Positions 15,361 through 26,381 are shown, numbered from the stretch's first letter. The stretch is 64,000 bases of DNA from Candidatus Latescibacterota bacterium (GCA_020633725.1 JACKDC010000005.1:186001-250000), one strand, 5' to 3'. The notes: generated by a model from the letters alone, not told the origin. Made by a program: numbers and translations.

Positions 15361-18159
15361 ATGGACACCATCCGCATCCGGGGCGCTCGGGAGAACAACC
15401 TGCGCAACCTGGACCTCGACCTGCCGCGGCAGCGCCTGGTGGTCATCTCCGGACCCAGCGGCTCCGGCAAGAGCAGCCTGCTCTTCGACACGCTCTACGC
15501 CGAGGGCCAGCGGCGCTACGTGGAAAGCCTGTCCACCTACACGCGGCAGTTCCTCGAGCGGCTGCGTCGGCCCGAGCTCGACGCCCTGGAGGGCATCGGG
15601 CCGGCCGTGGCCATCCGCCAGCAGAACAGCGTGCAGCACGGCCGCTCCACCGTGGCCACCTACACCGAGATCGCCGACTTCCTGCGCGTGCTCTTCGCGC
15701 GCGCGGGCACGCTGCACTGCCCGCGCTGCGGGGCGGTGGTGGAGCGCGAGGAGCCGTCGGTGCTGGCCGAGCGTCTGCTGACCCGCCACCCCGACCGCCT
15801 GGTCCAGCTCGCCTTTCCCCACCGCGTCGGCGCGAGCCAGAGCGGTGAGCAGGTGCGGGAGATCCTGCTCGCCCGCGGCTACAGCCGCGCGCGGGTGGCC
15901 GGGAGCGTGACACGTCTCGAGGACGCCCCCGCCGAGGGCCTGGCCGAGGGGCCGCTGCCCGTCGTCGTGGATCGCCTGCGCCTGGACCCCGAGTCGAGAA
16001 GCCGGCTGGCCGAGGCCCTGGAGACGGCCTTCCGCGAAGGCGACGGCCGCCTGCTCGTGCTGGACGAGCGCGGCGACGAACTCTCGCGCCACGCCGAGGG
16101 GGCCATCTGCGGGAACTGCGATCTCGAGCTGCCGGAGCCGCGGCCGTCCTTCTTCTCGTTTCAACTCGCGGAGGGCGCGTGCCCGGACTGCCGCGGCTAC
16201 GGCAACCAGCTCGAGTTCGATCGCCACAAGCTGGTGCCGCAGCCCTCGCTGAGCCTGGCCGAGGGCGCGCTCGCGCCCTGGGCGTCGCCGCGTTTCGCGC
16301 GCTTCCAGCAGCGGGCGCTGGAGTTCAGCCGCGTGGTGGGCATCCCCACCAAGCGGCCCTGGGCCGAGCTGAGCGCGGCGCAGCAGCAGCTGCTGATCGA
16401 GGGCGGCCGCGGCTTCAAGGGCGTGCTCCCCTGGCTGGAGTCGCTGCGGGGCAAGTCCTACAAGAAGTACGCGCGCTTCTACTCGCGACGCTTCATGGCC
16501 GAACGGATCTGCGAGACCTGCGGCGGCAGCCGCCTGCGGCCCGAGGTGCGTCAGGTGCGCCTGGGCGAGTGGACGCTGCCCGACCTCTATCGCCTCAGCC
16601 TGGGCGAGGTCGCCGAGGCGCTGGGGGCGCTCGCGCTGGACGCCCCCGCGCACGGCGTGGAGCGCGTGCTGGAGGAACTCGAGGCGCGCCTCCACTTCCT
16701 GCTGCACATGGGGCTGCACTACCTGGGACTCGATCGCGCCACGCGCACGCTCTCCGGGGGCGAGTTCCAGCGCATCCACCTGGCGAACGCGCTGGGCAGC
16801 CATCTCACCGACACGCTCTACGCCCTGGACGAACCCACCGTGGGCCTGCACCCGCGGGACACGGACCGCCTGCTCACCACGCTGCTCGCCCTGCGGGACG
16901 CGGGCAACAGCGTGATGGTGGTGGAGCACGATCTCGAGGTGATCCGCCGGGCCGACCAGCTCGTCGACCTGGGCCCGGGCAGCGGCGCGCGCGGGGGCGA
17001 GGTGGTCTATCAGGGCCCGGTGTCCGAGCTGGCGACGGTGTCGCCCGATCACCCCTCGGCCACGCTGCGCTGCCTCGCGGGCGTCGAGCCGCTGGGCTTC
17101 ATCGACCGGCGCCGGCGGCCGTCGCGGGGCAGCATCGTGCTCGAGGGCGTGACCAAGCACAACCTCGTGGACGTGAGCGCGGAGTTCCCGCTGGGCCGCC
17201 TGGTGGTGGTGACCGGCGTCAGCGGCTCGGGCAAGAGCACGCTGGTGTCGGACGTGCTCGTGCAGGCGCTGTCGAGTCCCGACGGTCCGCGGCCCGGCGA
17301 TCCGTGGAAGCGCCTGCGCGGCGCGGACCGCCTCCACGGCTTTCGCGTGGTGGACCAGAGCCCGGTCGGCAAGAGCCCGCGCAGCAATCCGGCCACCTAT
17401 CTCGGCGCCTTCCAGTTCATCCGCGAGCTCTACGCCCAGGCGGCGCGCGAGCAGCGGCTGCGTCTGGGCGCGGAGCACTTCTCCTTCAACAGCAAGGAAG
17501 GGCGCTGCCCCGAGTGCAAGGGCCTGGGCTCCGTGAAGCTGGAGATGGTCTTCATGGCCGATCTCTACGTGCCCTGCGAGGCCTGCGGCGGCACGCGCTT
17601 CCGTCCCGAGTCCCTGGCCGTGCGCTACAAGGGGCGGAGCATCGCCGAGGCGCTGGACATGACGGTGGACGAGGCCATCCAGTTCTTCGCCGGCCATCAC
17701 GCGCTCGGCGAGCGGCTCTGGATGCTCCACCGCGTGGGGCTCGGCTACCTGCGTCTGGGCCAGGGCGCGAGCACGCTGTCCGGCGGCGAGAGCCAGCGGC
17801 TCAAGATCGCGCGCGAGCTGGCCTCGGCCGGCAGCGAGCGGAACCTCTACATCCTCGACGAGCCCACCACCGGCCTGCACCCGCTCGACGTGCGCCAGCT
17901 GCTGGCCGTCTTCCAGCGGCTGCTGAAGGCGGGGCACTCGCTGATCGTCGTCGAGCACAACCTGCAGGTGATCATGGCGGCCGACGTGGTGCTGGACCTG
18001 GGGCCGGAGGGGGGCAGCGGCGGCGGGCGCATCGTGGCCCAGGGGGACCCGGCCGCCATCGCGGGGACGCCGGCGTCCATCACCGGGCGCTATCTCGCGC
18101 CCATGCTGGCCGCCCAGGCTGCGGAGACGGACCTCGAGGACGAGGAGGAGGACGCATGA
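15361..18159 (+). CDS. uvrA: Excinuclease ABC subunit A
   Basis: A 932-residue damage-recognition ATPase of nucleotide excision repair. It has two ABC halves: Walker A GPSGSGKSSLLFDTLYAEGQ near residue 32 and GVSGSGKSTLVSDVL near 620, with signatures LSGGEFQRIHLANAL and LSGGESQRLKIAREL and matching DEPT boxes. Zinc-finger cysteine pairs are at CGNC...CPDC (~245-275) and CPEC...CEAC (~717-745). Length is normal. The stop overlaps the galE start (ATGA), so the two are translationally coupled, an uncommon pairing. Confidence 0.98.
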   Translation: MDTIRIRGARENNLRNLDLDLPRQRLVVISGPSGSGKSSLLFDTLYAEGQRRYVESLSTYTRQFLERLRRPELDALEGIGPAVAIRQQNSVQHGRSTVATYTEIADFLRVLFARAGTLHCPRCGAVVEREEPSVLAERLLTRHPDRLVQLAFPHRVGASQSGEQVREILLARGYSRARVAGSVTRLEDAPAEGLAEGPLPVVVDRLRLDPESRSRLAEALETAFREGDGRLLVLDERGDELSRHAEGAICGNCDLELPEPRPSFFSFQLAEGACPDCRGYGNQLEFDRHKLVPQPSLSLAEGALAPWASPRFARFQQRALEFSRVVGIPTKRPWAELSAAQQQLLIEGGRGFKGVLPWLESLRGKSYKKYARFYSRRFMAERICETCGGSRLRPEVRQVRLGEWTLPDLYRLSLGEVAEALGALALDAPAHGVERVLEELEARLHFLLHMGLHYLGLDRATRTLSGGEFQRIHLANALGSHLTDTLYALDEPTVGLHPRDTDRLLTTLLALRDAGNSVMVVEHDLEVIRRADQLVDLGPGSGARGGEVVYQGPVSELATVSPDHPSATLRCLAGVEPLGFIDRRRRPSRGSIVLEGVTKHNLVDVSAEFPLGRLVVVTGVSGSGKSTLVSDVLVQALSSPDGPRPGDPWKRLRGADRLHGFRVVDQSPVGKSPRSNPATYLGAFQFIRELYAQAAREQRLRLGAEHFSFNSKEGRCPECKGLGSVKLEMVFMADLYVPCEACGGTRFRPESLAVRYKGRSIAEALDMTVDEAIQFFAGHHALGERLWMLHRVGLGYLRLGQGASTLSGGESQRLKIARELASAGSERNLYILDEPTTGLHPLDVRQLLAVFQRLLKAGHSLIVVEHNLQVIMAADVVLDLGPEGGSGGGRIVAQGDPAAIAGTPASITGRYLAPMLAAQAAETDLEDEEEDA

Positions 18160-19136
18160 AGATCCTGGTGATCGGCGGCGCGGGCTACATCGGCGGCGCG
18201 TTCGTGCGGGCGGCGCTGTCGGCGGGGCACACCCCTCTGGTGCTGGACAACCTGAGCACGGGGCATCGGGACGCGGTGCCCGAGGGCGTGGCGTTCACGG
18301 CCGGCGACCTCAGGGAGCGCCGCGCGCTGGATCCGCTGCTCGCCGAGGCGGAGGCGGTGGTGCACTTCGCGGCGAAGAGCATCGTCAGCGAGTCGATGGC
18401 GGACCCGGTGGGCTACTACCGCGAGAATCTGGGCGGCTTCCTCGCGCTGCTGGAGGGCCTCGAGCGCTCGGGTCCGCGGCCGCTGGTCTTCTCCTCGTCG
18501 GCCGCCGTCTACGGCCAGGGGGAGGGGCGGCCGCTCGTGGAGGACGCTCCCTGCCGCCCGGTGAACCCCTACGGCGGCACGAAGCTCGCCATGGAGCAGA
18601 CGCTGGTCCACGCCGCGGGCCGCCTGGGCCTGCGCTACTTCTCGCTGCGCTACTTCAACGCCGCGGGCGGCGTGCCGGGTCACGGCGAGCGCCACGACCC
18701 CGAGACTCACCTGATCCCGCTGGCCCTCGAGGCGGCGCAGGGCCGCCGGACGCTCACCCTCTACGGCGACGACTACCCCACGCCCGACGGCAGCTGCATC
18801 CGCGACTACATCCACATCGCGGACCTGGCCGAGGCCCACCTGGCGGCCCTGGAGCGCCTGGCCGCCACCGAGGGCGACGATCCCAGCGGTCCCGTGAACC
18901 TGGGCACCGGCCACGGGCAGTCGGTCAAGGAGGTGCTCGCCTGCGTGGAGCGGGTGACGGGCCGGCCGTTGCCGGTCAGCGTGGGGCCCCGGCGCGAGGG
19001 CGACCCCGCCCTCCTGGTGGCGGCGGTGGACCGGGCCGCGGAGCGCCTCGGCTGGCGCGCCCGGCGTCCGGATCTGGACGACATCGTGGGCTCGGCGTGG
19101 GAATGGCAGCAGGGACGCGGAATTGCGGACACCTGA
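18156..19136 (+). CDS. galE: UDP-glucose 4-epimerase
   Basis: A 326-residue short-chain dehydrogenase/reductase that interconverts UDP-glucose and UDP-galactose, supplying envelope polysaccharides. It has the NAD-binding MKILVIGGAGYIGGAFVRAA, the catalytic Ser in VFSSSAAVYGQGEG, and the Tyr-Lys pair in NPYGGTKLAMEQ, then YFNAAGG, DGSCIRDYIHIADLAEAH and the usual NLGTGHGQSVKEV. The ATG at 18156 overlaps the uvrA stop. Confidence 0.95.
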   Translation: MKILVIGGAGYIGGAFVRAALSAGHTPLVLDNLSTGHRDAVPEGVAFTAGDLRERRALDPLLAEAEAVVHFAAKSIVSESMADPVGYYRENLGGFLALLEGLERSGPRPLVFSSSAAVYGQGEGRPLVEDAPCRPVNPYGGTKLAMEQTLVHAAGRLGLRYFSLRYFNAAGGVPGHGERHDPETHLIPLALEAAQGRRTLTLYGDDYPTPDGSCIRDYIHIADLAEAHLAALERLAATEGDDPSGPVNLGTGHGQSVKEVLACVERVTGRPLPVSVGPRREGDPALLVAAVDRAAERLGWRARRPDLDDIVGSAWEWQQGRGIADT

Positions 19137-19148
19137 ATCGCTTGCCGG

Positions 19149-19178
19149 TTGACACCGCCTGCCGCCTGTGTTTGTTTA
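19149..19178 (+). promoter_or_regulatory. Promoter of tRNA-Phe
   Basis: Consensus TTGACA (19149-19154), then an 18-base spacer to TGTTTA (19173-19178), or 17 to TTGTTT. The tRNA begins at 19188, ten bases beyond. Confidence 0.6.
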
Positions 19179-19187
19179 GCTCGCGCC

Positions 19188-19260
<73 letters not shown>

Positions 19261-19342
19261 CCTCGACGCCGGTCCTCCCGCGGGCCGGCGTTTCCCATTG
19301 TGACCCGCCGTCCCTGTTGAGGCTCGATTCTCATCTGGCCCA

Positions 19343-19371
19343 TTGACAAGCTTGCGGAATTGGTTTAGGTT
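19343..19371 (+). promoter_or_regulatory. Sigma70-type promoter of the Rrf2 gene
   Basis: TTGACA (19343-19348), 17-base spacer, TAGGTT (19366-19371), 51 bases before the ATG at 19422. The direct TTAGG/TTAAGGGTTAG stretch over the -10 could be an autoregulatory site, but I see no clear inverted repeat. Confidence 0.6.
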
Positions 19372-19421
19372 AAGGGTTAGCGGACTTCTAACTCCTAATA
19401 CCCTCTCCCCAAGGGGCGGCA

Positions 19422-19871
19422 ATGATTCTCTCGAGAGCGAGCGAGTATGCGATCCGGGCCATGGTGTACATGGCGGGACGTGAAGCGGATGGACCGGTCC
19501 AGCTCAAGGAGATCGCGGAGTCCGAGAACATCCCGTTCCACTTCCTCGCCAAGACGATGCAGGTGCTGACGCGGATTCGTCTGGTGAAGTCCTTTCGCGG
19601 CCCGCACGGGGGATTCATGCTCATGCGGCCCGCGAACGAGATCTACCTGTACGAGATCGTCAACGCCTTCGATGCGATCAGCCAGTGGGACACGACCTGC
19701 GTCCTGGGCATCAATCCCTGCTCGGACGACGTGATCTGTCCCATCCACGACGACTGGAAGCCGATCAAGGAAGGAATCTTCGAGCTCTTCAGGACGCGGA
19801 ACCTGGAGAGTCTGGTCGGCAAGCTCGAGGAAAAGCGGCAAAAGCTCCGCGAGCTGGGTCTGACGGGCTGA
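19422..19871 (+). CDS. Rrf2-family Fe-S transcriptional regulator
   Basis: A 149-residue regulator of the Rrf2 family (IscR, NsrR, RsrR). The winged-helix starts MILSRASEYAIRAMVYMAG, with recognition-helix region IPFHFLAKTMQVLTRIRLVKS and wing FRGPHGGFML. Three cysteines at C-X6-C-X5-C (CVLGINPCSDDVICPIH, ~residues 93-109) are the likely ligands of an iron-sulfur cluster, so it probably senses iron, redox state or NO. It is monocistronic between its own promoter and a strong terminator, so the regulon is elsewhere. Confidence 0.93.
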   Translation: MILSRASEYAIRAMVYMAGREADGPVQLKEIAESENIPFHFLAKTMQVLTRIRLVKSFRGPHGGFMLMRPANEIYLYEIVNAFDAISQWDTTCVLGINPCSDDVICPIHDDWKPIKEGIFELFRTRNLESLVGKLEEKRQKLRELGLTG

Positions 19872-19892
19872 CGGGTGGTGGCTCGTGGTCTA

Positions 19893-19928
19893 GAGGCGGC
19901 CTCGCGCGTGGAGGCCGCCTCGCTTTTT
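19893..19928 (+). terminator. Strong intrinsic terminator after the Rrf2 gene
   Basis: An 11-bp perfect stem (GAGGCGGCCTC 19893-19903 with 19911-19921), 7-base loop, then GCTTTTT. It also lies just past the stop of the convergent lipoprotein gene. Confidence 0.92.
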
Positions 19929-19941
19929 GGGGGCAGGCCCG

Positions 19942-20523
19942 CTAGAACAGATCTTCCCGGCCCACCGCGCGCAGGTGCAGCCGCGTGAGCAGCGCGTCGC
20001 CGTCCACCGCGCCCGTGCCCGACAGGTGGTCCAGCCGGAAGAGCAGACCCACGTAGACCGTATCGTGCTGCTGGAACAGGTCGAGGAAGCCGTCCGCGCT
20101 GAAGACCTGCTCCAGCGTGTTGACCTCGCCGCCGTTCAGCGTCCCCTCCAGCGAGACCAGGCGATTCGCCGTGTCCCAGAAGCTGGCGGGATCGTCGTCC
20201 GCGGCCACGTAGACGTCCATGCGCGCGCGCATGTTCACCGCCCCGATGACGTTCGTGTTGTCCAGCATCAGCTGCATGTCGACGCTGAGGGACTCGAGGG
20301 CCAGGGCGTCGCGCAGGCCCGAGGGCGTCTCGACTTCCTCGATGGGACTCGGCGTCTCGCTGAACTCGCCGGGCAGCACGAGGTAGGTGAAGCTGCGGTC
20401 GGCCTCGTCGATGAAGCTGTCCAGATCCAGGTTGATGGTGGTGCGGTTGCCGCCGCAGGCCAGCCCCAGGGGCAGGAGCAGCGTGGCGAGCGCGGCGGAT
20501 CGGCGCATGCGGTGCCAGTTCAT
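19942..20523 (-). CDS. Putative envelope lipoprotein
   Basis: A 193-residue exported protein I do not recognise. Its N-terminus MNWHRMRRSAALATLLLPLGLACGGN looks like a lipoprotein signal, though the lipobox residue at -3 is Gly. The ATG at 20523 is supported by GTAGGAGGGCG upstream. The mature part is rich in acidic residues and predicted strands (NRTTINLDLDSFIDEADRSF, ARMDVYVAADDDPASFWDTA). It is 10 bases downstream of a barrel-like gene on the same strand and probably works with it at the outer membrane. Confidence 0.75.
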   Translation of the reverse strand: MNWHRMRRSAALATLLLPLGLACGGNRTTINLDLDSFIDEADRSFTYLVLPGEFSETPSPIEEVETPSGLRDALALESLSVDMQLMLDNTNVIGAVNMRARMDVYVAADDDPASFWDTANRLVSLEGTLNGGEVNTLEQVFSADGFLDLFQQHDTVYVGLLFRLDHLSGTGAVDGDALLTRLHLRAVGREDLF

Positions 20524-20533
20524 GGTCGCCCTC

Positions 20534-21892
20534 CTACAGGCTGAGGCTGAAGCCCAGGGCGAGCCCGCGCTCGTCCTGGATGTAGCGGCTGTGCGTTTCC
20601 AGCGCGAGATCGAGGCTGACCCCGCCGAGCTGGCGACCCACGCCAGTGGAGAACTGCCACTGGCTGCGGGCGTCGCGGCTCGTGCCCGCGCGCAGGGCCC
20701 AGTCGCCCACGCGATACTCGCCGCCCAGGTGGAGGCTGTTCGCCCAGGGGCGCACGCGCCATTCGCCCAGGAGCAGCATCGGGCCCTCGGCGTAGGCGGC
20801 GCTGAAGGTCCACAGCGCGTCCAGGTGATAGGTGTAGCTCTCCCCCTCGGCCAGCGTGGTCGTGACGGTCTCGCTGTCGCCGGTGACGTCGTCGGTCACC
20901 AGCTCCTGCTGCTCCAGCGTCGTGTCGCCGAAGCGCATGCTGCCGGCGATGTCGCGCACGCCGACGCCCAGGTCCCAGGGGCCCTGGCGCAGGAGCACGC
21001 CCAGGTCGAGCGCCACGCCGGGCGCGAACCCGGCGCCGCTGCGCAGATGGCTGAGCTGCTCGACGTCGAGCGTCTCGGAGGCGAAGAGCGAGTCGCCGGT
21101 GAGCACGGCCACGTCGATGTCGCCGACCGCCATGCCGAAGCCGGTGAGGAGCTTGGGGGCGACGCCGATGTAGACGTCCCGCGGCGCGGCCTCACGGTTC
21201 ACCCGCCGCGCCCAGAGCAGCTTCCAGGCGAGGCCGCCGGCGGCGGCCATGTCGCCGTCCATGGCGTAGCGCGAGGACGGCTTCAGCGAGTCGCCCCCGG
21301 CCAGCAGGCCGTAGAAGGCGTCGTCGAGGGCGGTCTCGAGGCGCAGGTCGAGGTAGGGATTCACCTGCAGGCGCCAGCGGCCGGTCTCGCCGACCGGGCC
21401 GCCCAGCCCGACGCTGTACTGGTCGAGCCGCGTGCCCGTGTCGACGGGGTCCTGGGGCAGGATCAGGTGGGCGTCCTCCCAGTAGACGCGCAGGTGCTCC
21501 TGGCCCACGTCGATGGTCACGTCGCCATCGAGCGGGTCGGGCTTGCGCAGCTCCAGGTGCAGCGGGGGATTGCTGATCAGGTTGGCCAGCCGGACGGGGT
21601 CGAAGGCGTCGTCGTCGGGGTTCAGCTCCTGGGTGTCGTGAAAGAGCGTGAACAGCCCCAGCGGCAGGGGAATGCTGCCGCCCCAGTCCGAGGGGCGGGC
21701 CGGCACCGCCGCGTAGGCGGGGTTGTCGGCCACCAGGTGGCCGGGCCCGGGGGCGTGGACGCCGCCCATGGCCATCCGGCGAGCGTCCATGAGCAGCGCC
21801 TGGGCGGAGCCCGCGGACAGGGCCAGCAGGCCCGACGCGGCGAGCAGCGCCATGGCGAAGACCGTGCGAACTGAGATCCGTCGCGGCATCAT
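20534..21892 (-). CDS. Outer-membrane barrel-like protein (PorV/UPF0164-like)
   Basis: A 452-residue exported protein. The start at 21892 follows AAGGAGGAGGG and yields the signal peptide of SVRTVFAMALLAASGLLALSAGSAQA. The mature protein begins with MDARRMAMGGVHAPGPGHLVADNPAYAA, resembling the conserved N-terminal region of FadL/PorV-like barrels, and continues with many amphipathic strands, ending RYIQDERGLALGFSLSL. I cannot assign a substrate. It is co-oriented with and 10 bases upstream of the lipoprotein gene. Confidence 0.75.
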   Translation of the reverse strand: MMPRRISVRTVFAMALLAASGLLALSAGSAQALLMDARRMAMGGVHAPGPGHLVADNPAYAAVPARPSDWGGSIPLPLGLFTLFHDTQELNPDDDAFDPVRLANLISNPPLHLELRKPDPLDGDVTIDVGQEHLRVYWEDAHLILPQDPVDTGTRLDQYSVGLGGPVGETGRWRLQVNPYLDLRLETALDDAFYGLLAGGDSLKPSSRYAMDGDMAAAGGLAWKLLWARRVNREAAPRDVYIGVAPKLLTGFGMAVGDIDVAVLTGDSLFASETLDVEQLSHLRSGAGFAPGVALDLGVLLRQGPWDLGVGVRDIAGSMRFGDTTLEQQELVTDDVTGDSETVTTTLAEGESYTYHLDALWTFSAAYAEGPMLLLGEWRVRPWANSLHLGGEYRVGDWALRAGTSRDARSQWQFSTGVGRQLGGVSLDLALETHSRYIQDERGLALGFSLSL

Positions 21893-22008
21893 GCGATCCC
21901 TCCTCCTTGCACGTCCCATCCCGTCGCGGAGCACGAGGCCTCAGGCGTTCCCGTGTCCGGCGGAGTATGGGCGCGAAAGTCCCGGAGGGCAAGATCGCCG
22001 CCGAACTC

Positions 22009-22040
22009 TTGACTTCGGCCCCGCGCCTCCCCACTATAAC
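22009..22040 (+). promoter_or_regulatory. Possible promoter of tRNA-Thr
   Basis: TTGACT (22009-22014) and TATAAC (22035-22040) flank a spacer of 20 bases, which is longer than ideal. The -10 is good and ends 17 bases before the tRNA. Confidence 0.45.
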
Positions 22041-22057
22041 CCCGCTTTGGGCGTTTG

Positions 22058-22130
22058 GCTGGCGTAGCTCAGCTGGTAGAGCAACGCACTCGTAATGCGT
22101 AGGTCCGCGGTTCGAATCCGCGCGCCAGCT
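22058..22130 (+). tRNA. tRNA-Thr (CGT)
   Basis: A 73-base cloverleaf. The acceptor GCTGGCG/CGCCAGC is perfect, the anticodon stem ACGCA/TGCGT holds loop CTCGTAA with anticodon CGT, and the T-arm is CCGCG-GTTCGAAT-CCGCG-like. The discriminator is T. CCA is not encoded. Confidence 0.97.
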
Positions 22131-22223
22131 CCTGGTCCTTCGGGGCACACTCGTGGCCGTCCGGCGGGGCGGCCCTTTGCATTTCGGCCCTGACCGGGCC
22201 TTTTCCCGCAGCAAGGAGTCGCC

Positions 22224-23615
22224 GTGTCCTCGAGTCCCCTGATGGTGAGCGTTTCCGGGATCCGCGGCATCGTGGGCGGAAGCCTGCACCCCGAGGCCAT
22301 CGTCCGCTACACGGCCGCCTACGCCACCTGGCTCCGGCGCCGCGGCGCGGCCGCGGGCACCCCGGTCGTGGTGGGACGCGACGGACGTCCCAGCGGGCGC
22401 ATGGTGCTCGACCTGGTCAAGGGCGTGCTCTCTGCCGCGGGGCTGGAGGCGGTGGACCTCGGCGTCTCCACGACGCCCGGAACGGCCATGGCCGTGGGCG
22501 CGCAGCGGGCGGCGGGGGGGATCGTCATCACGGCCAGCCACAACCCGGCGCCGTGGAACGCGCTCAAGTTCCTCGACGACGCCGGCGACTTCCTCGCGCC
22601 GGCCCTCGGCCAGGAGGTGCTGGCCGTGGAGGCGTCCGGGGACTTCCACTGGGAAGGCCACGCGGGCCTGGGCGGCTTCCGCCGCTGGACCGACGCCAAC
22701 CGCCACCATGTCGACGCCATTCTCGCCCTGCCCGCCGTGGAACCGGCCGCCATCGCGGCGCGCGGCTTCCGCGCCGTGGTGGACGCGGTCAACGCCTCCG
22801 GCAGCGAGGCCATGCCGCTGCTCCTGGACGCGCTGGGCGTGGGCTGCAGCAAGCTCTACTGCGACGGCAGCGGCGACTTCCCGCACAACCCCGAGCCCAC
22901 GCCGGCCCACCTGGCCGACCTCGCCGCCGCCGTGCGCGCGGAGAAAGCGGACCTGGGCCTGGCCGTGGATCCCGACAGCGACCGCCTCGTCCTCGTGGAC
23001 GAGAACGGCCGCGTCCTCTCCGAGGAGCTCACGCTGGCCCTCGCCGTGGACTACTACCTGGGCACGCGGCCGGGCCCCGTGGCCGCCAACCTGAGCACGA
23101 GCCGCCGCATCGACGACGTCGCCGCCCGCCACCGCCAGGTCTGCCACCGCTCGCCGGTGGGCGAGGCCCACGTGGTGGCGGCCATGCGCGCGGCCGGCGC
23201 GGTGATCGGCGGCGAGGGCAACGGCGGCGTGATCCTGCCCGAGCTGCACGCCGGGCGCGACGGCCTGGTGGGCACGGCCCTCGTGCTGGCGGCGATGGCG
23301 TCCACCGGGCGACCGCTTTCCGCCCTGGCCGACGCGCTGCCCGACTACCGGATGGAGAAGCGCCGCCTCGACCTGGCGGCGCGCGTGGATTCCGCGCGGC
23401 TCGTGGAGCTCGCGACGCGCCACTTCGACGGCGCCGCGCTGGACACGCGCGACGGCGTGAAGGCCAGCTACGGCGAGGGCTGGATCCACGTGCGCGCGTC
23501 CAACACCGAGGCGATCCTGCGGCTCATCGGCGAGTCCGAGGACGGCGCGTGGCTGAAGCGGCGCTTAGACGACGCGGAGGTCTTCTTCTCCGGCGCGCTC
23601 GCGGGCGGGGACTGA
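22224..23615 (+). CDS. glmM: Phosphoglucosamine mutase (phosphohexomutase family)
   Basis: A 463-residue alpha-D-phosphohexomutase. It starts at GTG 22224 behind AAGGAG. It has the phosphoserine loop GIVITASHNPAPWNALKFL (Ser ~104), the metal loop DPDSDRLVLVDENG (~249), the sugar loop GEGNGGVILPELHAGRDGL and the C-terminal phosphate-binding loop SNTEAILRLIGES. The family also includes phosphomannomutases. I prefer GlmM because glmS follows, so the two make glucosamine-1-phosphate for UDP-GlcNAc, peptidoglycan and lipid A. Confidence 0.87.
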   Translation: MSSSPLMVSVSGIRGIVGGSLHPEAIVRYTAAYATWLRRRGAAAGTPVVVGRDGRPSGRMVLDLVKGVLSAAGLEAVDLGVSTTPGTAMAVGAQRAAGGIVITASHNPAPWNALKFLDDAGDFLAPALGQEVLAVEASGDFHWEGHAGLGGFRRWTDANRHHVDAILALPAVEPAAIAARGFRAVVDAVNASGSEAMPLLLDALGVGCSKLYCDGSGDFPHNPEPTPAHLADLAAAVRAEKADLGLAVDPDSDRLVLVDENGRVLSEELTLALAVDYYLGTRPGPVAANLSTSRRIDDVAARHRQVCHRSPVGEAHVVAAMRAAGAVIGGEGNGGVILPELHAGRDGLVGTALVLAAMASTGRPLSALADALPDYRMEKRRLDLAARVDSARLVELATRHFDGAALDTRDGVKASYGEGWIHVRASNTEAILRLIGESEDGAWLKRRLDDAEVFFSGALAGGD

Positions 23616-23631
23616 GCGTCCGGGATTTCTG

Positions 23632-23660
23632 TTGAGGCTCCGGGGCAGGGGACCGATACT
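23632..23660 (+). promoter_or_regulatory. Sigma70-type promoter for glmS-ridA
   Basis: TTGAGG (23632-23637), 17-base spacer, GATACT (23655-23660), 45 bases before the glmS ATG. No glmS ribozyme-like structure fits in the short leader. Confidence 0.55.
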
Positions 23661-23704
23661 CTAGCGAACCCTGCGGCTGCGAACCCCAAACGACGAGGCA
23701 GACA

Positions 23705-25532
<1,828 letters not shown>

Positions 25533-25552
25533 GGGGCGCAAGGGAGAAGCAC

Positions 25553-25945
25553 ATGAAGCGGGAGATCCTCAGCACGGGCGACGCGCCCGCGGCCATCGGT
25601 CCGTACAGCCAGGCCGTCCGCGCGGGCGGCTTCGTCTTCACCGCCGGCCAGGTGCCGCTGGACCCGGCCACGGGCAAGCTCGTGACCGGCGGCATCGAGG
25701 AGCAGACCCGCCGCGTGATGAAGAATCTCGGCGCCGTCCTCGCCGCGGCCGGGCTCGGCTTTGACGCGGTGCTCAAGACCACCGTATATCTCCTGGACCT
25801 GGGGGAGTTCGCCGTCTTCAACGGCGTCTACGGCGAGTACTTCGCGGGGATCGCGCCACCGGCCCGCTCCACGGTGCAGGTGGCCGCACTTCCCCTGGGA
25901 GCACGGGTCGAGATCGAGCTCGTGGCCGCGTTCCCCGCCGACTGA
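25553..25945 (+). CDS. ridA: RidA/YjgF-family enamine/imine deaminase
   Basis: A 130-residue trimeric protein that hydrolyses reactive 2-aminoacrylate and related imines. Visible are GPYSQAVRAGGFVFTAGQVPLDP, the conserved GGIEEQTRRVMKNL, TTVYLLDLGEF, and the active-site Arg in PPARSTVQVAALPLGARVEIE. It lies 21 bases after glmS and is likely co-transcribed. Confidence 0.95.
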   Translation: MKREILSTGDAPAAIGPYSQAVRAGGFVFTAGQVPLDPATGKLVTGGIEEQTRRVMKNLGAVLAAAGLGFDAVLKTTVYLLDLGEFAVFNGVYGEYFAGIAPPARSTVQVAALPLGARVEIELVAAFPAD

Positions 25946-25964
25946 TGCCCGAGGAGGCACGGAG

Positions 25965-26381
25965 ATGGGACCGTCCTGGCGTTCGCTTGCGGCGGCGGTG
26001 CTGCTCCTGGGGACAGCGGTCATGGGCTGCAAGGATGCCGAGGCACCCCAGCCAGACCCCGACGTGGTGGCCATACGGCGGATGATCGGGGACTGGGAGC
26101 GGTCGATGGAGTTGGACGACGAGCCGGCGCTGCAGCCGCTCTTCGAGGGGGGCTACTGGCCGCACGCGCGCTCTCGCTACGTGATGTCCATCGTGGGCGG
26201 ACATTCGCTGCGGGTGACGGACGTCGAAATCGAGGTCGGAGTGCAGCATGAGCAGGCCGTCGTGAGCTTCCAGTTCAGCGATCTCACGGACCACCACGGC
26301 TGGGCGGCGACCTGGATGCTCACCCTGCACCAGGCCTGGCTCGTGAGCGAGGAGTACGTGAGCTGTCTCGACTGCTGGTGA
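25965..26381 (+). CDS. Small lipoprotein of unknown function
   Basis: A 138-residue protein, start ATG 25965 behind GAGGAGGCACGGAG. The signal MGPSWRSLAAAVLLLGTAVMGC ends in a plausible lipobox (VMGC). The mature region (~115 residues) has a cystatin/NTF2-like feel: VVAIRRMIGDWERSMELDDEPALQPLF is helical, followed by strand-rich VTDVEIEVGVQHEQAVVSFQF. It ends in CLDCW before TGA. I considered a selenocysteine readthrough of this TGA because tRNA-Sec is next door, but the frame then runs through the tRNA and looks non-coding. Confidence 0.75.
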   Translation: MGPSWRSLAAAVLLLGTAVMGCKDAEAPQPDPDVVAIRRMIGDWERSMELDDEPALQPLFEGGYWPHARSRYVMSIVGGHSLRVTDVEIEVGVQHEQAVVSFQFSDLTDHHGWAATWMLTLHQAWLVSEEYVSCLDCW

